Of a stretch of DNA of 64,000 nucleotides, positions 36,900 through 46,872 are shown piece by piece. The notes under the pieces were generated by a model, which searched no databases, was not told the origin of the DNA, and saw nothing but the letters and a program-made list of their open reading frames with translations. Position 1 is the stretch's first letter. Each line of letters opens with the position of its first letter. The translations under genes were made by a program, and so were the position numbers. This DNA is from Idiomarina ramblicola (lineage in GTDB: Bacteria > Pseudomonadota > Gammaproteobacteria > Enterobacterales > Alteromonadaceae): positions 124,001-188,000 of the forward strand of contig NZ_PIQC01000005.1 of the NCBI RefSeq assembly GCF_003987255.1, given 5' to 3'.

Positions 36900-38171
36900 T
36901 TATTTGCCTTTTGATGAGTCAGAGGATGGCTCTGACCAAAGTTGTTGCAAAACGGCCAGCGTATATTGATCGTTATTTTCGCCGGCAGATTTCAATAAGT
37001 GTGTCGGTTTGTGCGTTAACTGCTGTACCAGCCTATGACTGAACTTCTGTAAGACCTCGGCAGGATCCTTACCTTGCTCAAGCTGCGCTAGCGCTTTTTT
37101 CAGCTGTTCATCAGCTAACGTTCTTGTATGTGTACGATACTCTCGCACCAACTCCACGCTATTAAGAGATTTCAGCCAGTCATTAAACTCTTGTGTCTGT
37201 TGCTGAATAATAACCTGAGCTTCACGTGCGGCCTGCTCTCGATTTCGAATATTCTCGCTAATGATGCTCTGTAAATCATCAACGGTATAAAGGTAGGCGT
37301 CATCAAGTTCATTAACCTGCTCTTCGATATCTCTTGGAACCGCTAAGTCTATTAGCAGCATGGGCCTGTGACGACGCTTCTTCAGCGCTTTTTCAATACT
37401 GCCCTTCCCTACTATAGGTAAGGTACTAGCGGTTGAACTGACAACAATGTCAGCCTGAGGTAGTAGCTCCGACAGTTCGGATAAACTATGAGCTGTCGCG
37501 CCAACCCTGTCAGCCATCTCGCGCGCGCGTTGCAAGGTGCGGTTAGCAACAATAAGCTCAGTCACACCTTGCTGTTTCAAATGTTGTGCAACCAGCTCGG
37601 AAGTATCCCCTGCACCAATTAGCAGAACCTTTGATTTATTTAAATTAGCAAAAATATGACGGGCCATAGAAACAGCAGCGTAAGCTACCGAAACGGCATT
37701 CTGACCCACCGCGGTTTCATTTCTTACCGTTTTTGCGACCCGAAAGGTTTGTTGAAATAAGCGTTCCAAAATACCGCCAACAGAAGCTTGACGTTTAGCT
37801 GCCTGATAAGCTTGTTTTACCTGCCCTAAAATTTGCGGCTCGCCTAAAACCAGAGAGTCTAAACCACTGGCAACCGACATCAGGTGAGTAATGGCTTGTT
37901 CATTTTGGAAGAGATAATGATGATTTTCGAGTGCATCCGGTGCCAAACTGTGAAAACCAGTAAGCCAGCCGAGTAATAAATCACCAGAAACATCACCGCG
38001 ACAATAGAGCTCTGTGCGGTTACAGGTAGAAACAATAACCGCTTCCTCAACCCCTTGAAGATGACATACGGCTTGCAGTGCGGTGTCTAGCTGTTCAGCA
38101 CTAAACGCGACTTGCTCACGCAAATCTACCGATGCTGTTTTATGGTTAATTCCAAGAGCTGAAATGGTCAT
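36900..38171 (-). CDS. hemA: Glutamyl-tRNA reductase
   Basis: 423 residues. First committed step of C5 haem synthesis, reducing Glu-tRNA to glutamate-1-semialdehyde. Catalytic Cys in VSTCNRTELYC, NADPH domain with VLLIGAGDTSELVAQHL, and SGLDSLVLGEPQILGQVK. The C-terminal dimerisation helix ends the protein. Divergent from lolB, as in E. coli. Confidence 0.96.
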   Translation of the reverse strand: MTISALGINHKTASVDLREQVAFSAEQLDTALQAVCHLQGVEEAVIVSTCNRTELYCRGDVSGDLLLGWLTGFHSLAPDALENHHYLFQNEQAITHLMSVASGLDSLVLGEPQILGQVKQAYQAAKRQASVGGILERLFQQTFRVAKTVRNETAVGQNAVSVAYAAVSMARHIFANLNKSKVLLIGAGDTSELVAQHLKQQGVTELIVANRTLQRAREMADRVGATAHSLSELSELLPQADIVVSSTASTLPIVGKGSIEKALKKRRHRPMLLIDLAVPRDIEEQVNELDDAYLYTVDDLQSIISENIRNREQAAREAQVIIQQQTQEFNDWLKSLNSVELVREYRTHTRTLADEQLKKALAQLEQGKDPAEVLQKFSHRLVQQLTHKPTHLLKSAGENNDQYTLAVLQQLWSEPSSDSSKGK

Positions 38172-38303
38172 CTGACTGTGAAACTCGTTATCCCAACGCG
38201 GCCAAAATCTAAGTTGTCCGATTGTACGTGAAAGCCTTAGTCATTGAAAGTCACAGCGCTTTCTGGTCAACTACTGTCATTCCGATTGCGCCAATAGAGA
38301 AAT

Positions 38304-38939
38304 ATGATTCAACGTCGAATTTTCTGGGTTTATTTTGTTGTCATAACATCGTTAACCGGTTGTGCCCTGCCCACTCCGTCAGAACAAGCCAGGAGCACCG
38401 AAGTAAACCAAAGTGTGGTCAACTCTCATCAGCAGAAGCTTGAGCAGTTACAACAATGGTCATTAAGCGGTCGTATGGCTATTATCCAAAAGGAAAAAGA
38501 AGAGAGAGACAGTTTTTATATTAACTGGCGCTACTTGCCGCACCAGCAAATCATTCGGTTTTCTCATCCTTTAAAAGGCCAGTTAGCAAAATTGACCATT
38601 GATGATAGCGGCGCTTTACTCGTCGATTCTGATGATCAAGAGCGCTGGGCTCCCTCTGCCGACGCCTTACTGTATCGCTTATTAGGTGCCTCGGTTCCGT
38701 TTGAGCAATTACATCATTGGGTTTTGGGCCGAAAGACCACCACATTAGAGTCTCTTAGTTACCATAAAGATGGCACGCTGGCCCAGGCAAACGTACAGAA
38801 CCAGGAACAAAACTGGCAGCTTAACTGGTTTTACAATCAGGAGAGCAGTCAAGTCCCCCTCCTGCCGGGACAAGTCCACATAGAAAACCCCGCTCTTCTA
38901 ATAAAGGTGCAAGTGAATCAATGGCAGTTAACACACTGA
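38304..38939 (+). CDS. lolB: Outer-membrane lipoprotein insertion protein LolB
   Basis: 211 residues. Lipoprotein signal with lipobox LTGC (Cys20). Mature part with WSLSGRMAIIQKEKEERDSFYINWRY and the beta-barrel pattern of LolB. Accepts lipoproteins from LolA and inserts them in the outer membrane. Gene order lolB-ispE-prs and divergence from hemA match E. coli. Overlaps ispE by 19 bp. Confidence 0.92.
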   Translation: MIQRRIFWVYFVVITSLTGCALPTPSEQARSTEVNQSVVNSHQQKLEQLQQWSLSGRMAIIQKEKEERDSFYINWRYLPHQQIIRFSHPLKGQLAKLTIDDSGALLVDSDDQERWAPSADALLYRLLGASVPFEQLHHWVLGRKTTTLESLSYHKDGTLAQANVQNQEQNWQLNWFYNQESSQVPLLPGQVHIENPALLIKVQVNQWQLTH

Positions 38940-39781
38940 CGCTTCCTGCTCCGGCGAAATTGAATCTATTTTTACACATTGTCGGTCGCCGGGCCGACGG
39001 TTATCACAACTTACAAACCGTTTTCCAGTTTCTGGATTATGGCGATACTCTTAAGTTTCATCCCAATGATGATGGCGATTTCAATTTAGCCGATAAAAGC
39101 AGTCATATTCCTAACCAAGATAACTTGGTGTGGAAAGCGTTAATAAAACTTCAAGATGCGTATCACAGCAAAGGGGTGACTCAACTGCCCGGCTGTACTA
39201 TTGAGTTAATTAAAAAGCTCCCTCAAGGGGCCGGGCTTGGCGGTGGCTCATCCGATGCCGCGACCACTTTAGTTGGGCTCAACCAGCTGTGGGGTGGTCA
39301 TCTGACTCATACGGAGCTGCAGGCTATAGGAACAAAGTTGGGAGCCGACGTGCCCGTATTCATTCACGGAAAAGCTTGCTTCGCTGAAGGTATTGGCGAT
39401 ATTTTTACTGATATATCACCACCGACTCCATGGTATTTAATTGTTAAACCTGAGGTTTCGATTAGCACCGCGGCATTATTCTCTCACCCCGAATTACAGC
39501 GGGACAGCGCCCCGGTAACCGCGGATAACTGGCTTAATAAAACAACCTCTAATGCATTTGAGCCTGTGGTTTGCGATTTGTATCCTGAAGTTGCTATGTT
39601 ACGCCGTGCCTTGCTAGAATACGCACCGACTCGGCTCACTGGCAGTGGAGCATGTCTTTTTTCAACGTTTGAAACAAGACAAGCCGCAAAGGAAGCGCAA
39701 CAGCATGTCCCTAAAGGGCTTAGCTCATTTATCGCTCAGGGCCAGAACCGTTCACCACTTATCCAGACATTAACCCAATAA
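38921..39781 (+). CDS. ispE: 4-diphosphocytidyl-2-C-methyl-D-erythritol kinase
   Basis: 286 residues. GHMP kinase of the MEP isoprenoid pathway: PAPAKLNLFLHIVGRRADGYHNLQTVFQFLDYGD, ATP loop LPQGAGLGGGSSDAATTL, and LTGSGACLFSTF near the end. Confidence 0.96.
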   Translation: MAVNTLTLPAPAKLNLFLHIVGRRADGYHNLQTVFQFLDYGDTLKFHPNDDGDFNLADKSSHIPNQDNLVWKALIKLQDAYHSKGVTQLPGCTIELIKKLPQGAGLGGGSSDAATTLVGLNQLWGGHLTHTELQAIGTKLGADVPVFIHGKACFAEGIGDIFTDISPPTPWYLIVKPEVSISTAALFSHPELQRDSAPVTADNWLNKTTSNAFEPVVCDLYPEVAMLRRALLEYAPTRLTGSGACLFSTFETRQAAKEAQQHVPKGLSSFIAQGQNRSPLIQTLTQ

Positions 39782-39796
39782 AAGTCGAGGTATGTT

Positions 39797-40744
39797 GTGC
39801 CTGACATGAAACTTTTCGCCGGCAACGCTACTCCTGAGTTAGCCCAGAAAATCGCCGATCGTCTTTATATCAAACTTGGTGAAGCCGCCGTAGGCCGCTT
39901 CAGTGACGGCGAAATTAGCGTCGCTATTAACGAAAACGTCCGCGGTTCAGACGTCTTCATTCTTCAGTCCACTTGCGCCCCAACGAATGACAATTTAATG
40001 GAACTTATTGTTATGGTGGATGCATTACGTCGTGCGTCAGCTGGCCGTATTACTGCTGTTATTCCTTACTTTGGATACGCTCGCCAGGATCGTCGAGTTC
40101 GTTCAGCTCGTGTTCCTATTACCGCAAAAGTGGTTGCAGATTTCTTATCAAGCGTCGGTGTTGACCGCGTACTCACTGTCGATTTACACGCGGAACAAAT
40201 TCAGGGCTTCTTTGATGTTCCTGTCGATAACGTTTTTGGAACCCCCGTGTTGTTAGAACACATGCGCCAACAAAACTTCGATAACCCGGTTGTCGTTTCT
40301 CCTGATATTGGTGGCGTTGTACGCGCTCGTGCCTTTGCCAAACTCATGGACGACACAGACTTAGCTATCATCGATAAACGCCGCCCTTCTGCAAACGTAT
40401 CGCAGGTTATGCACATTATTGGTGACGTTAAAGGTCGTGACTGCATCATTGTTGATGACATGATTGATACCGGTGGAACACTTTGTAAAGCCGCGGAAGC
40501 TTTAAAAGCTCACGGTGCAAAACGTGTGTTTGCCTATGCTACCCACCCGGTATTTTCAGGCAATGCGGTGCAGAACATTAAAGACTCTGACATTGATGAA
40601 GTCATTGTTACCGACAGCGTTCCATTGAGCGATGCGATGAAGGCCACGGGTAAAGTCAGTCAGTTAACCTTATCAGGCATGCTGTCTGAAGCCCTGCGCC
40701 GAGTCAGTAACGAAGAATCAATTTCGGCAATGTTCGATTACTGA
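39797..40744 (+). CDS. prs: Ribose-phosphate pyrophosphokinase
   Basis: 315 residues, starting at GTG with GAGG upstream, as the E. coli gene does. Signature blocks: [36 protein letters not shown] and the PRPP loop [13 protein letters not shown]. Supplies PRPP for nucleotides, His, Trp and for the gpt reaction elsewhere in the window. Confidence 0.97.
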   Translation: MPDMKLFAGNATPELAQKIADRLYIKLGEAAVGRFSDGEISVAINENVRGSDVFILQSTCAPTNDNLMELIVMVDALRRASAGRITAVIPYFGYARQDRRVRSARVPITAKVVADFLSSVGVDRVLTVDLHAEQIQGFFDVPVDNVFGTPVLLEHMRQQNFDNPVVVSPDIGGVVRARAFAKLMDDTDLAIIDKRRPSANVSQVMHIIGDVKGRDCIIVDDMIDTGGTLCKAAEALKAHGAKRVFAYATHPVFSGNAVQNIKDSDIDEVIVTDSVPLSDAMKATGKVSQLTLSGMLSEALRRVSNEESISAMFDY

Positions 40745-40747
40745 TTG

Positions 40748-40776
40748 TTGTAATTAATACCACTCAGTGCTAGTAT
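40748..40776 (+). promoter_or_regulatory. Putative rplY promoter
   Basis: TTGTAA (40748-40753) and TAGTAT (40771-40776) with a 17-bp spacer, in the 138-bp gap between prs and rplY; each box matches 4 of 6 consensus bases. Confidence 0.4.
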
Positions 40777-40784
40777 TGCGCGCC

Positions 40785-40849
40785 CTTAGAAACCGGCCAT
40801 GTTGTCGGTTTCTAAGTTTCTGGGTCAGCTCTTGGTCGCGAGCGCTGAC
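40785..40849 (+). promoter_or_regulatory. Structured rplY leader (two hairpins), possible L25 autoregulation
   Basis: Stem 1 pairs CTTAGAAACCG (40785-40795) with CGGTTTCTAAG (40806-40816), 10-nt loop. Stem 2 pairs GTCAGCTC (40824-40831) with GAGCGCTGAC (40840-40849), with a two-base bulge. The second stem ends 33 bp before the rplY start. L25 binds 5S rRNA loop E and its gene is known to be autoregulated in E. coli; that this leader does the same is inference. Stem 1 could instead be a weak prs terminator. Confidence 0.4.
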
Positions 40850-40882
40850 AAATAAAAACCTTAAACATTGAGAGGCCACATC

Positions 40883-41551
40883 ATGGCTGAATTAGATTTT
40901 AATATCCAAGCTACCGTCCGCACGGACAAGGGGAAAGGTGCGAGCCGCCGCCTGCGTCACGAGGACAAAGTACCAGCGATTTTATACGGTGGTAAAGGCG
41001 AGCCAATCGCATTAGCATTGGATCACAACAAAGTGAATAACATGGCAGACTACGAAGCCTTTTATTCGCACATTCTGACGCTTGAGTTTGATGGTAAGAA
41101 GCATCAGGCAATTCTTAAAGACATGCAGCGTCACCCGTATAAGCCAAAATTGACTCACTTGGATTTCCAACGTGTTGAGAAAGGCCACAAACTTCACACC
41201 AACTTACCATTGCACTTCTTAAACGAGAAGACAGCTAAAGGTGTTAAAGATGAAGGCGGTGTTGTCGTTCACCATGTGAACGATGTAGAAATCACTGTAT
41301 TGCCAAAAGACTTACCAGAGTATCTGGAAGTTGATATTGCTGAACTCAACATTGGTGACACGCTTCACCTGACTGACTTAAAACTGCCTAAAGGCGTTGA
41401 GTTAGTTGAACTGACTAAAGGTGACGACCACGACCAGGCGGTTGTGTCTATCACTGCTCCTCGTGTCGAGAAAGAAGAGACAGAAGAAGAGACAGTAGCA
41501 CCTGGCGACGTTCCTGCTGAGAACAGCAAAGACGACGCTGACGAAGAATAA
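40883..41551 (+). CDS. rplY: 50S ribosomal protein L25 (long form with CTC domain)
   Basis: 222 residues from MAELDFNIQATVRTDKGKGASRRLRHEDKVPAILYGG, the 5S rRNA-binding L25 domain. A C-terminal TL5/CTC-type beta domain (about 100-190) is followed by an acidic tail of Glu, Thr and Asp. The E. coli protein (94 residues) lacks the second domain. Starts 15 bp after the longer in-frame alternative. Confidence 0.95.
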   Translation: MAELDFNIQATVRTDKGKGASRRLRHEDKVPAILYGGKGEPIALALDHNKVNNMADYEAFYSHILTLEFDGKKHQAILKDMQRHPYKPKLTHLDFQRVEKGHKLHTNLPLHFLNEKTAKGVKDEGGVVVHHVNDVEITVLPKDLPEYLEVDIAELNIGDTLHLTDLKLPKGVELVELTKGDDHDQAVVSITAPRVEKEETEEETVAPGDVPAENSKDDADEE

Positions 41552-41565
41552 GTCAGTCTCCTGTT

Positions 41566-42162
41566 ATGGGAACTGAAGTGAAATTACTTGTGGGCCTGGG
41601 AAATCCAGGCCCCGAGTATGAAAGAACTCGCCACAACGCTGGTTTCTGGTTAGTCGAAGACTTCTGCAGACGCCACGCAATTACACTGTCCCCTGATTCA
41701 AAAAGCAAAGCCCTGATTGGACGCTGGCAACAAGGCGCTCACGATCTCCGCATTGTATTACCGCAAAATTTTATGAACCGCAGTGGCTTTTCAGTCGCAG
41801 CTCTGGCTAACTTTTATAAAATACCAGCCAATGAAATTTTAGTGGCTTACGACGAGCTCGATTTACCCCCTGGCATTGCAAAGTTTAAGAAAGGTGGAGG
41901 TGCTGGCGGGCACAACGGAATTAAAGACATTATTGCCCAGACCGGCAGTCAGGACTTTATGCGACTGCGTATTGGCATTGGCCATCCGGGCGATAAAACG
42001 AAAGTAACAGGTTTTGTATTAGGCAAAGCCTCAGCTAATGAACAGCGGCTTATTGATGATTGCATCGATGAGGCCAGCCGCAGTATCGACACATTAATGG
42101 TGGACGGCTGGGGACCTGCATTGCAGCGCCTCCACAGCTACCGCCCTGAACAGAAAGGCTAA
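41566..42162 (+). CDS. pth: Peptidyl-tRNA hydrolase
   Basis: 198 residues. LLVGLGNPGPEYERTRHNAGFW with the catalytic His in RHNAG, FMNRSG, AYDELDLPPG, and KGGGAGGHNGIKDI. Recycles peptidyl-tRNA dropped off ribosomes. In the same run as rplY and ychF. Confidence 0.97.
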   Translation: MGTEVKLLVGLGNPGPEYERTRHNAGFWLVEDFCRRHAITLSPDSKSKALIGRWQQGAHDLRIVLPQNFMNRSGFSVAALANFYKIPANEILVAYDELDLPPGIAKFKKGGGAGGHNGIKDIIAQTGSQDFMRLRIGIGHPGDKTKVTGFVLGKASANEQRLIDDCIDEASRSIDTLMVDGWGPALQRLHSYRPEQKG

Positions 42163-42168
42163 ATTCTC

Positions 42169-43260
42169 ATGGGATTTCGATGTGGTATCGTTGGTTTACC
42201 AAACGTGGGTAAATCCACACTCTTCAACGCACTGACAAAAGCAGGCATTGAAGCTGCAAACTTTCCGTTTTGTACCATCGAGCCAAATACCGGCGTTGTA
42301 CCTGTACCTGATCCACGCCTGGACAAGTTAGCCGCTATAGTTAACCCTCAGCGAGTCATTCCGACAACCATGGAGTTCGTCGATATCGCAGGGCTGGTAA
42401 AAGGCGCTTCGAAAGGTGAAGGCTTAGGTAATCAGTTTTTAGCAAACATCCGCGAAACCGACGCTATTGGTCATGTGGTACGCTGTTTTGAAGATGACAA
42501 CATTGTGCATGTTAGCGGCGGCATTGATCCAGCCGATGACATCGATACTATCAACACTGAGTTAGCACTCGCTGATTTAGACTCCGTTGATAAATCTCTC
42601 TATCGTTTGGCTAAAAAAGCTAAAGGCGGAGATGCGCAGGCCAAAGCAGAAATTGCGGTACTGGAAAAACTGAAGCCAGCACTTGATGAAGGCAAAATGG
42701 CCCGTTCTGTTGATTTAAGCACAGATGAGCGTGCAACTATTCGCTCGTACAACTTGCTGACTTTAAAGCCTACAATGTACATTGCCAATGTGAACGAAGA
42801 CGGCTTTGAAAACAACCCTCATCTGGACAAGGTCCGTGAGATTGCCGGAACGGAAAACGCTGTTGTTGTTCCTGTGTGTGCGGCTATTGAATCAGAGATT
42901 GCCGAACTGGACGAAGCAGACAAAGAAGAATTCTTAAGCGAACTGGGTCAGGATGAGCCCGGGCTTAACCGCGTCATTCGTGGCGGCTATGAGCTACTAA
43001 ATCTGCACACCTACTTCACTGCCGGCGTAAAAGAAGTTCGCGCCTGGACGGTTAAGATTGGCTCAACGGCTCCACAGGCAGCCGGACGTATCCACACCGA
43101 CTTTGAGAAAGGTTTTATCCGTGCTGAAATCGTTGGTTACGATGATTACATTGCCAACAATGGTGAGCAAGGCGCTAAAGATGCCGGTAAATGGCGCTTA
43201 GAAGGGAAAGAGTACATCGTAAAAGACGGCGATGTCATTCACTTCCGCTTTAACGTTTAA
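42169..43260 (+). CDS. ychF: Redox-regulated ATPase YchF (Obg-like)
   Basis: 363 residues. OBG-type G1 loop [36 protein letters not shown], and a C-terminal TGS domain ending HFRFNV. Prefers ATP over GTP. Follows pth, the widely conserved arrangement. Confidence 0.97.
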   Translation: MGFRCGIVGLPNVGKSTLFNALTKAGIEAANFPFCTIEPNTGVVPVPDPRLDKLAAIVNPQRVIPTTMEFVDIAGLVKGASKGEGLGNQFLANIRETDAIGHVVRCFEDDNIVHVSGGIDPADDIDTINTELALADLDSVDKSLYRLAKKAKGGDAQAKAEIAVLEKLKPALDEGKMARSVDLSTDERATIRSYNLLTLKPTMYIANVNEDGFENNPHLDKVREIAGTENAVVVPVCAAIESEIAELDEADKEEFLSELGQDEPGLNRVIRGGYELLNLHTYFTAGVKEVRAWTVKIGSTAPQAAGRIHTDFEKGFIRAEIVGYDDYIANNGEQGAKDAGKWRLEGKEYIVKDGDVIHFRFNV

Positions 43261-43268
43261 TGAGCGAC

Positions 43269-43297
43269 AAGTGGCTCGCAAAGGCGAGCCACTTTTT
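43269..43297 (+). terminator. Intrinsic terminator after ychF
   Basis: 11-bp stem AAGTGGCTCGC (43269-43279) with GCGAGCCACTT (43284-43294), short loop and five T. Confidence 0.88.
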
Positions 43298-43299
43298 CA

Positions 43300-43707
43300 T
43301 TACTCTTCGACAATATCGCCATGCATTGGCGCCAGCAAACCTAATAGCTGATTCTGAGCTGAAACTGGCACATCCTGCTTTTCCATTGCAACAATTAAAT
43401 GCTCAACCAAGGCGTTAAAATCAGCATTATCAACGCCCATATTACGGTGAGATGTTTTCATATCTTCACCGCTGTAATCGCAAGGTCCACCACTTAAATC
43501 GCAAACCTGCTCACTGATTAGCTTATGGACACGCATAATATCCACACCATCAAAATGATGAGCAATGCGGTCGTCCCCACCAACACGATAAAGCATTTCT
43601 TCGACGATGGTTTCGATGCCTTCCTGCTCACCTAACTGCTGATATAAATTCTGTGCAAACGTCAGTGGTGTAAATAACAATAACGCCAATAACAAACCTA
43701 CTCTCAT
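43300..43707 (-). CDS. Secreted group I truncated haemoglobin
   Basis: 135 residues with a Sec signal peptide (about 1-18, ending FAQ). Globin core: LYQQLGEQEGIETIVEEML, a proximal His in GEDMKTSHRNMGV, and NALVEHLIVAM, matching group I (N) truncated haemoglobins. There is a Cys pair in EQVCDLSGGPCDYSG that could form a disulphide in the periplasm. Ligand chemistry (O2 or NO) is not known. 9 bp after the DUF3034 gene, so it belongs to the cupredoxin/GGDEF-EAL/DUF3034 operon. Confidence 0.88.
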   Translation of the reverse strand: MRVGLLLALLLFTPLTFAQNLYQQLGEQEGIETIVEEMLYRVGGDDRIAHHFDGVDIMRVHKLISEQVCDLSGGPCDYSGEDMKTSHRNMGVDNADFNALVEHLIVAMEKQDVPVSAQNQLLGLLAPMHGDIVEE

Positions 43708-43716
43708 AACGTCTCC

Positions 43717-44571
43717 TTAGAAGGCTGCCTGAACTGATAAATACCAGCCTGTTTGATCATCTAATCCGGCAATAGAGCCTAAATCTGTATAGGCCCCCAC
43801 CACCGACACATGCTTGTTTGGAAAGTAGGCCACAAACACATCTTTCCAATCTTGTTCTTCCGCAAAGCTTAAATTGTCCGGCTTCTGTCGATACTCAACA
43901 CCTACAGCCCAATAACGATTAATAAAAGCCGCAACTGAAGCTTCGGCTAACCAATCACGATCATTTTCTTTATCACCGCCAAAGCCTAGCAACCCAAGTT
44001 GGTTGGCTTTACTTGAACGCACCGTTAGGTTCGCAACCCAGGTACGATGGAAAGGACCATCTAACCAAGCTTTTGCCGCACTGACATACCAGTCGACACT
44101 GCTATCGTCCTGAGAGCCGACTGCTGACGGCAGTGCGTAATCGTTATTTTCTTTGTGTTGTAATCCCACACTAATTTGAGGTAAATCGCCATAAATAAGG
44201 TCACCCGCTACGCGTACTTTCGCACCAAGAATGCTTTGACTCAGTTCACCACCAATGGTCGACAGGTCAAAGGTTTGTTCGGCATAGGACACTTCAATTC
44301 GGTTACTCCAGCTTAAACTGGCTCCCTGCACGCTCAGGCGAAAGTCATCAACACTCACTTCACTTAAATTTATCGTCGCACCAAACTGATCCTCGCCAGC
44401 ATAACTGCTTAATGTTGCCCAGGGCACGATCCCACCACCTCCGGAACCTTCAAGCGTACTGGCACCTCCGGTCGCTAATAAACGTGCGCCTTGGTCTGCA
44501 AAAGTTAATGGGGTAAAACATAAAGCACAAGCCAGCAGAGTGCTATTTCCAAATAATAAGCGCTTTCTCAT
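43717..44571 (-). CDS. DUF3034 family outer-membrane-type protein
   Basis: 284 residues with a signal peptide (ending TFADQ), then ARLLATGGASTLEGSGGGGIVPWATLSSYAGEDQFGA and alternating hydrophobic beta-strands, ending in Phe (VQAAF) as outer-membrane barrels do. Matches DUF3034; function unknown. Operon partner of the GGDEF/EAL and cupredoxin genes (9 bp apart). Confidence 0.82.
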   Translation of the reverse strand: MRKRLLFGNSTLLACALCFTPLTFADQGARLLATGGASTLEGSGGGGIVPWATLSSYAGEDQFGATINLSEVSVDDFRLSVQGASLSWSNRIEVSYAEQTFDLSTIGGELSQSILGAKVRVAGDLIYGDLPQISVGLQHKENNDYALPSAVGSQDDSSVDWYVSAAKAWLDGPFHRTWVANLTVRSSKANQLGLLGFGGDKENDRDWLAEASVAAFINRYWAVGVEYRQKPDNLSFAEEQDWKDVFVAYFPNKHVSVVGAYTDLGSIAGLDDQTGWYLSVQAAF

Positions 44572-44580
44572 AGTTCATTC

Positions 44581-46872
44581 TCATCTGTTCACATCATGGT
44601 TATTTAAGTAATCGGCAAAATCTGAAATTGGTAAAGGTTTGCTAAAGAAATACCCCTGCAGCTCGTCACATTGTAGAGCCTGCAAGACTTTCCAGCTGGC
44701 CTCGTCTTCTACCCCCTCAGCAACAACGTGAAGGCCAAGTTCATGCGCAAGTTGTATGGTCGAGCGAACAATGGACTTATCCATTGAGTCTTCGCTTAAG
44801 TGCTGCACAAAAGCTCTGTCGACTTTTAATTCTTCCACCGGAAGACGCCTCAACTGCGCAAGCGATGAATGGCCTGTGCCATAGTCATCAATCGATATGG
44901 AGAAGCCAATACGTTTCAATGTTTCTAACCTTGCTATCGCCTTTTCGGGATCTTTCATAACGGCACTTTCAGTTACTTCCAGAACCAGCAGTTTGGGCAG
45001 ATCAGGAAAGTCTTTTATCAATTGTTCAAAAAGTAGCGGCAGAGCATCACTTAATAAGTCAACCGCCGATAAATTGATGCTCAATTTCAGCGCCCGACCT
45101 TGCTCATGCCATTGATGAAGCAGCTTGGATGATTCCCGACAGACCCATTCAGTGAGCTCTGTAATAGCGCCCGACTGCTCCGCTAGCGGAATAAACTCGT
45201 CGGGACCAACAAAGCCAAGAGTCTCACTCTGCCAACGCAATAATACTTCAGCACCTACAACGGAGCCTGTTTGGCAATTAATTTTGGGTTGCAAGACCAA
45301 ATGCAACTCTTTTTCTTCTACCGCATTTTTCAGCGACTCGATAATTTGCAACCGACGCATGTGCTGCTCATCGAGCCCTGTTTGATATTCAACATAGAAG
45401 CTTTGTTGAAGTTTCGCTTGCTGCACACTCACCTGCGCACGGCGAATAAGCAAATCGACATCACTTCCTTGTTCAGGGAAATAAACAACACCCAGGTTAA
45501 ACGCCAATCGATAATCGCTGTCGCCGACTTTAAAAGGAGACTTCAGAAAGGCTTTTAGCTGCTCAATTCTGTTATCCAGATTAAGCTTTAACGTTTCGTT
45601 AGAATACAGAATAGCGAATTCATCACCACCAACCCGAGCCAGTAGTTCAGAGTTATCACAACATTGCTGTAAACGGATTGATAATTGGCGCAGAATATCA
45701 TCACCGATTTCTTGCCCTACACTGTCATTGAGCACTCTGAACTGATGAATATTTAGCAGCAGAAGACAGCCTCGTCCTTTCGTGTCACTGAGTAAGTTCT
45801 GTAGTTGCTCACGGAAGAACCGACGATTCGGCAAGTCGGTTAAATGATCATGAGAGGCTTGATAGGAAATTCGTTTTTCGCGTTCTGAAATAGCCTTTCG
45901 CATACTACCGAAAGCATTGGCTAAATCACCAAACTCATCGTCATTGAGCGACAAATTCGATTCACTGTAATCACCTTGCTGTAGTTTTCTCGCCGCCCCC
46001 GAAAGCTGTTGCAAAGGACGCGAAACCCCTCGTCCAATAATCGCTGCCAACAACATAGCAACGATTAAAGCTGCCAAAGCAATTAAAATTATCTGCCAAC
46101 GGAGACGAGTAAACTCCGCCGTAGCGGCATCGAGTGAGGTCGTTAAAACCACATGAACGGCATCGTTTGAGCCTGCCTCGAGTATGACTTCATTTCCGGC
46201 AAGGTCGTATTTCAACAACCAGTCATCCATCGCCTTATCGTCATTTTTTAACACTTCAGATAAGGCTGATACATATTCATCTTCCAGACTCGATGCAACC
46301 ACGTCCTTCGAGTTTTCCAGCCACAAACTAATATCAGCATTAGCCAGACTTTTTAATTCCTGAGCTAAATCTGAGTCTACTTCAAAACCTAAAGTCGCCC
46401 AGGCAATTAAATTAGGCGCATTAACAGGCACCGTAACCAATTGGAACAGCTCCTCTTCAACAACCGCCAGTTCACGGTTTAACCCCGCAGTTCGGGGGTT
46501 AATACGCAGTTGTTCAAAGGTATGAGAAGAAGCTATTTCACTACCATCCGGCGTCTGCAAAACCATAAGCTCAGCTTCAATGCGTTCACCATGGTTTACT
46601 AGCGCCGAAACAATCGTTTCCCGGTCCTTTGAAGAAACCGCTCGTTTAAACCCAAAGTCACCCGTCAGCACTTCAGCTGCCTGCAACAATTGAGCACTGC
46701 GGCTATCGAGTAGCTCTCTAAAAACTCGTTCGCTGACCCCAAGCTCTCTTTCAATCGAACGTTCAAGTTGGTTTTCTGTTGCAATCCAGACTGCGGCCAG
46801 GGCAACCAATAAGGCGCCAGCTACTAACCCTGCAAGGATGACGGTTAGCCGGGTTCGAAACCGTGTGATCAT
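44581..46872 (-). CDS. Membrane sensor with GGDEF and EAL domains
   Basis: 763 residues. Membrane helix ~8-28, a ~225-residue periplasmic sensor region (CACHE-like), membrane helix ~256-278, HAMP, GGDEF domain (intact RVGGDEFA) and EAL domain (~510-755). In the EAL motif the first Ala is Val (AEVLLRW), a variant seen in active proteins; DDYGTGHSSL and VVAEGVED are kept. It has no clear RxxD inhibitory site before GGDEF. Could make or break c-di-GMP, or both. Overlaps the upstream cupredoxin gene by 4 bp. Confidence 0.92.
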   Translation of the reverse strand: MITRFRTRLTVILAGLVAGALLVALAAVWIATENQLERSIERELGVSERVFRELLDSRSAQLLQAAEVLTGDFGFKRAVSSKDRETIVSALVNHGERIEAELMVLQTPDGSEIASSHTFEQLRINPRTAGLNRELAVVEEELFQLVTVPVNAPNLIAWATLGFEVDSDLAQELKSLANADISLWLENSKDVVASSLEDEYVSALSEVLKNDDKAMDDWLLKYDLAGNEVILEAGSNDAVHVVLTTSLDAATAEFTRLRWQIILIALAALIVAMLLAAIIGRGVSRPLQQLSGAARKLQQGDYSESNLSLNDDEFGDLANAFGSMRKAISEREKRISYQASHDHLTDLPNRRFFREQLQNLLSDTKGRGCLLLLNIHQFRVLNDSVGQEIGDDILRQLSIRLQQCCDNSELLARVGGDEFAILYSNETLKLNLDNRIEQLKAFLKSPFKVGDSDYRLAFNLGVVYFPEQGSDVDLLIRRAQVSVQQAKLQQSFYVEYQTGLDEQHMRRLQIIESLKNAVEEKELHLVLQPKINCQTGSVVGAEVLLRWQSETLGFVGPDEFIPLAEQSGAITELTEWVCRESSKLLHQWHEQGRALKLSINLSAVDLLSDALPLLFEQLIKDFPDLPKLLVLEVTESAVMKDPEKAIARLETLKRIGFSISIDDYGTGHSSLAQLRRLPVEELKVDRAFVQHLSEDSMDKSIVRSTIQLAHELGLHVVAEGVEDEASWKVLQALQCDELQGYFFSKPLPISDFADYLNNHDVNR

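Noticed and set aside
44581-46872. Inactive EAL domain because the motif reads EVL
   Set aside because: EVL variants occur in active enzymes and the other catalytic motifs are kept, so activity cannot be excluded.
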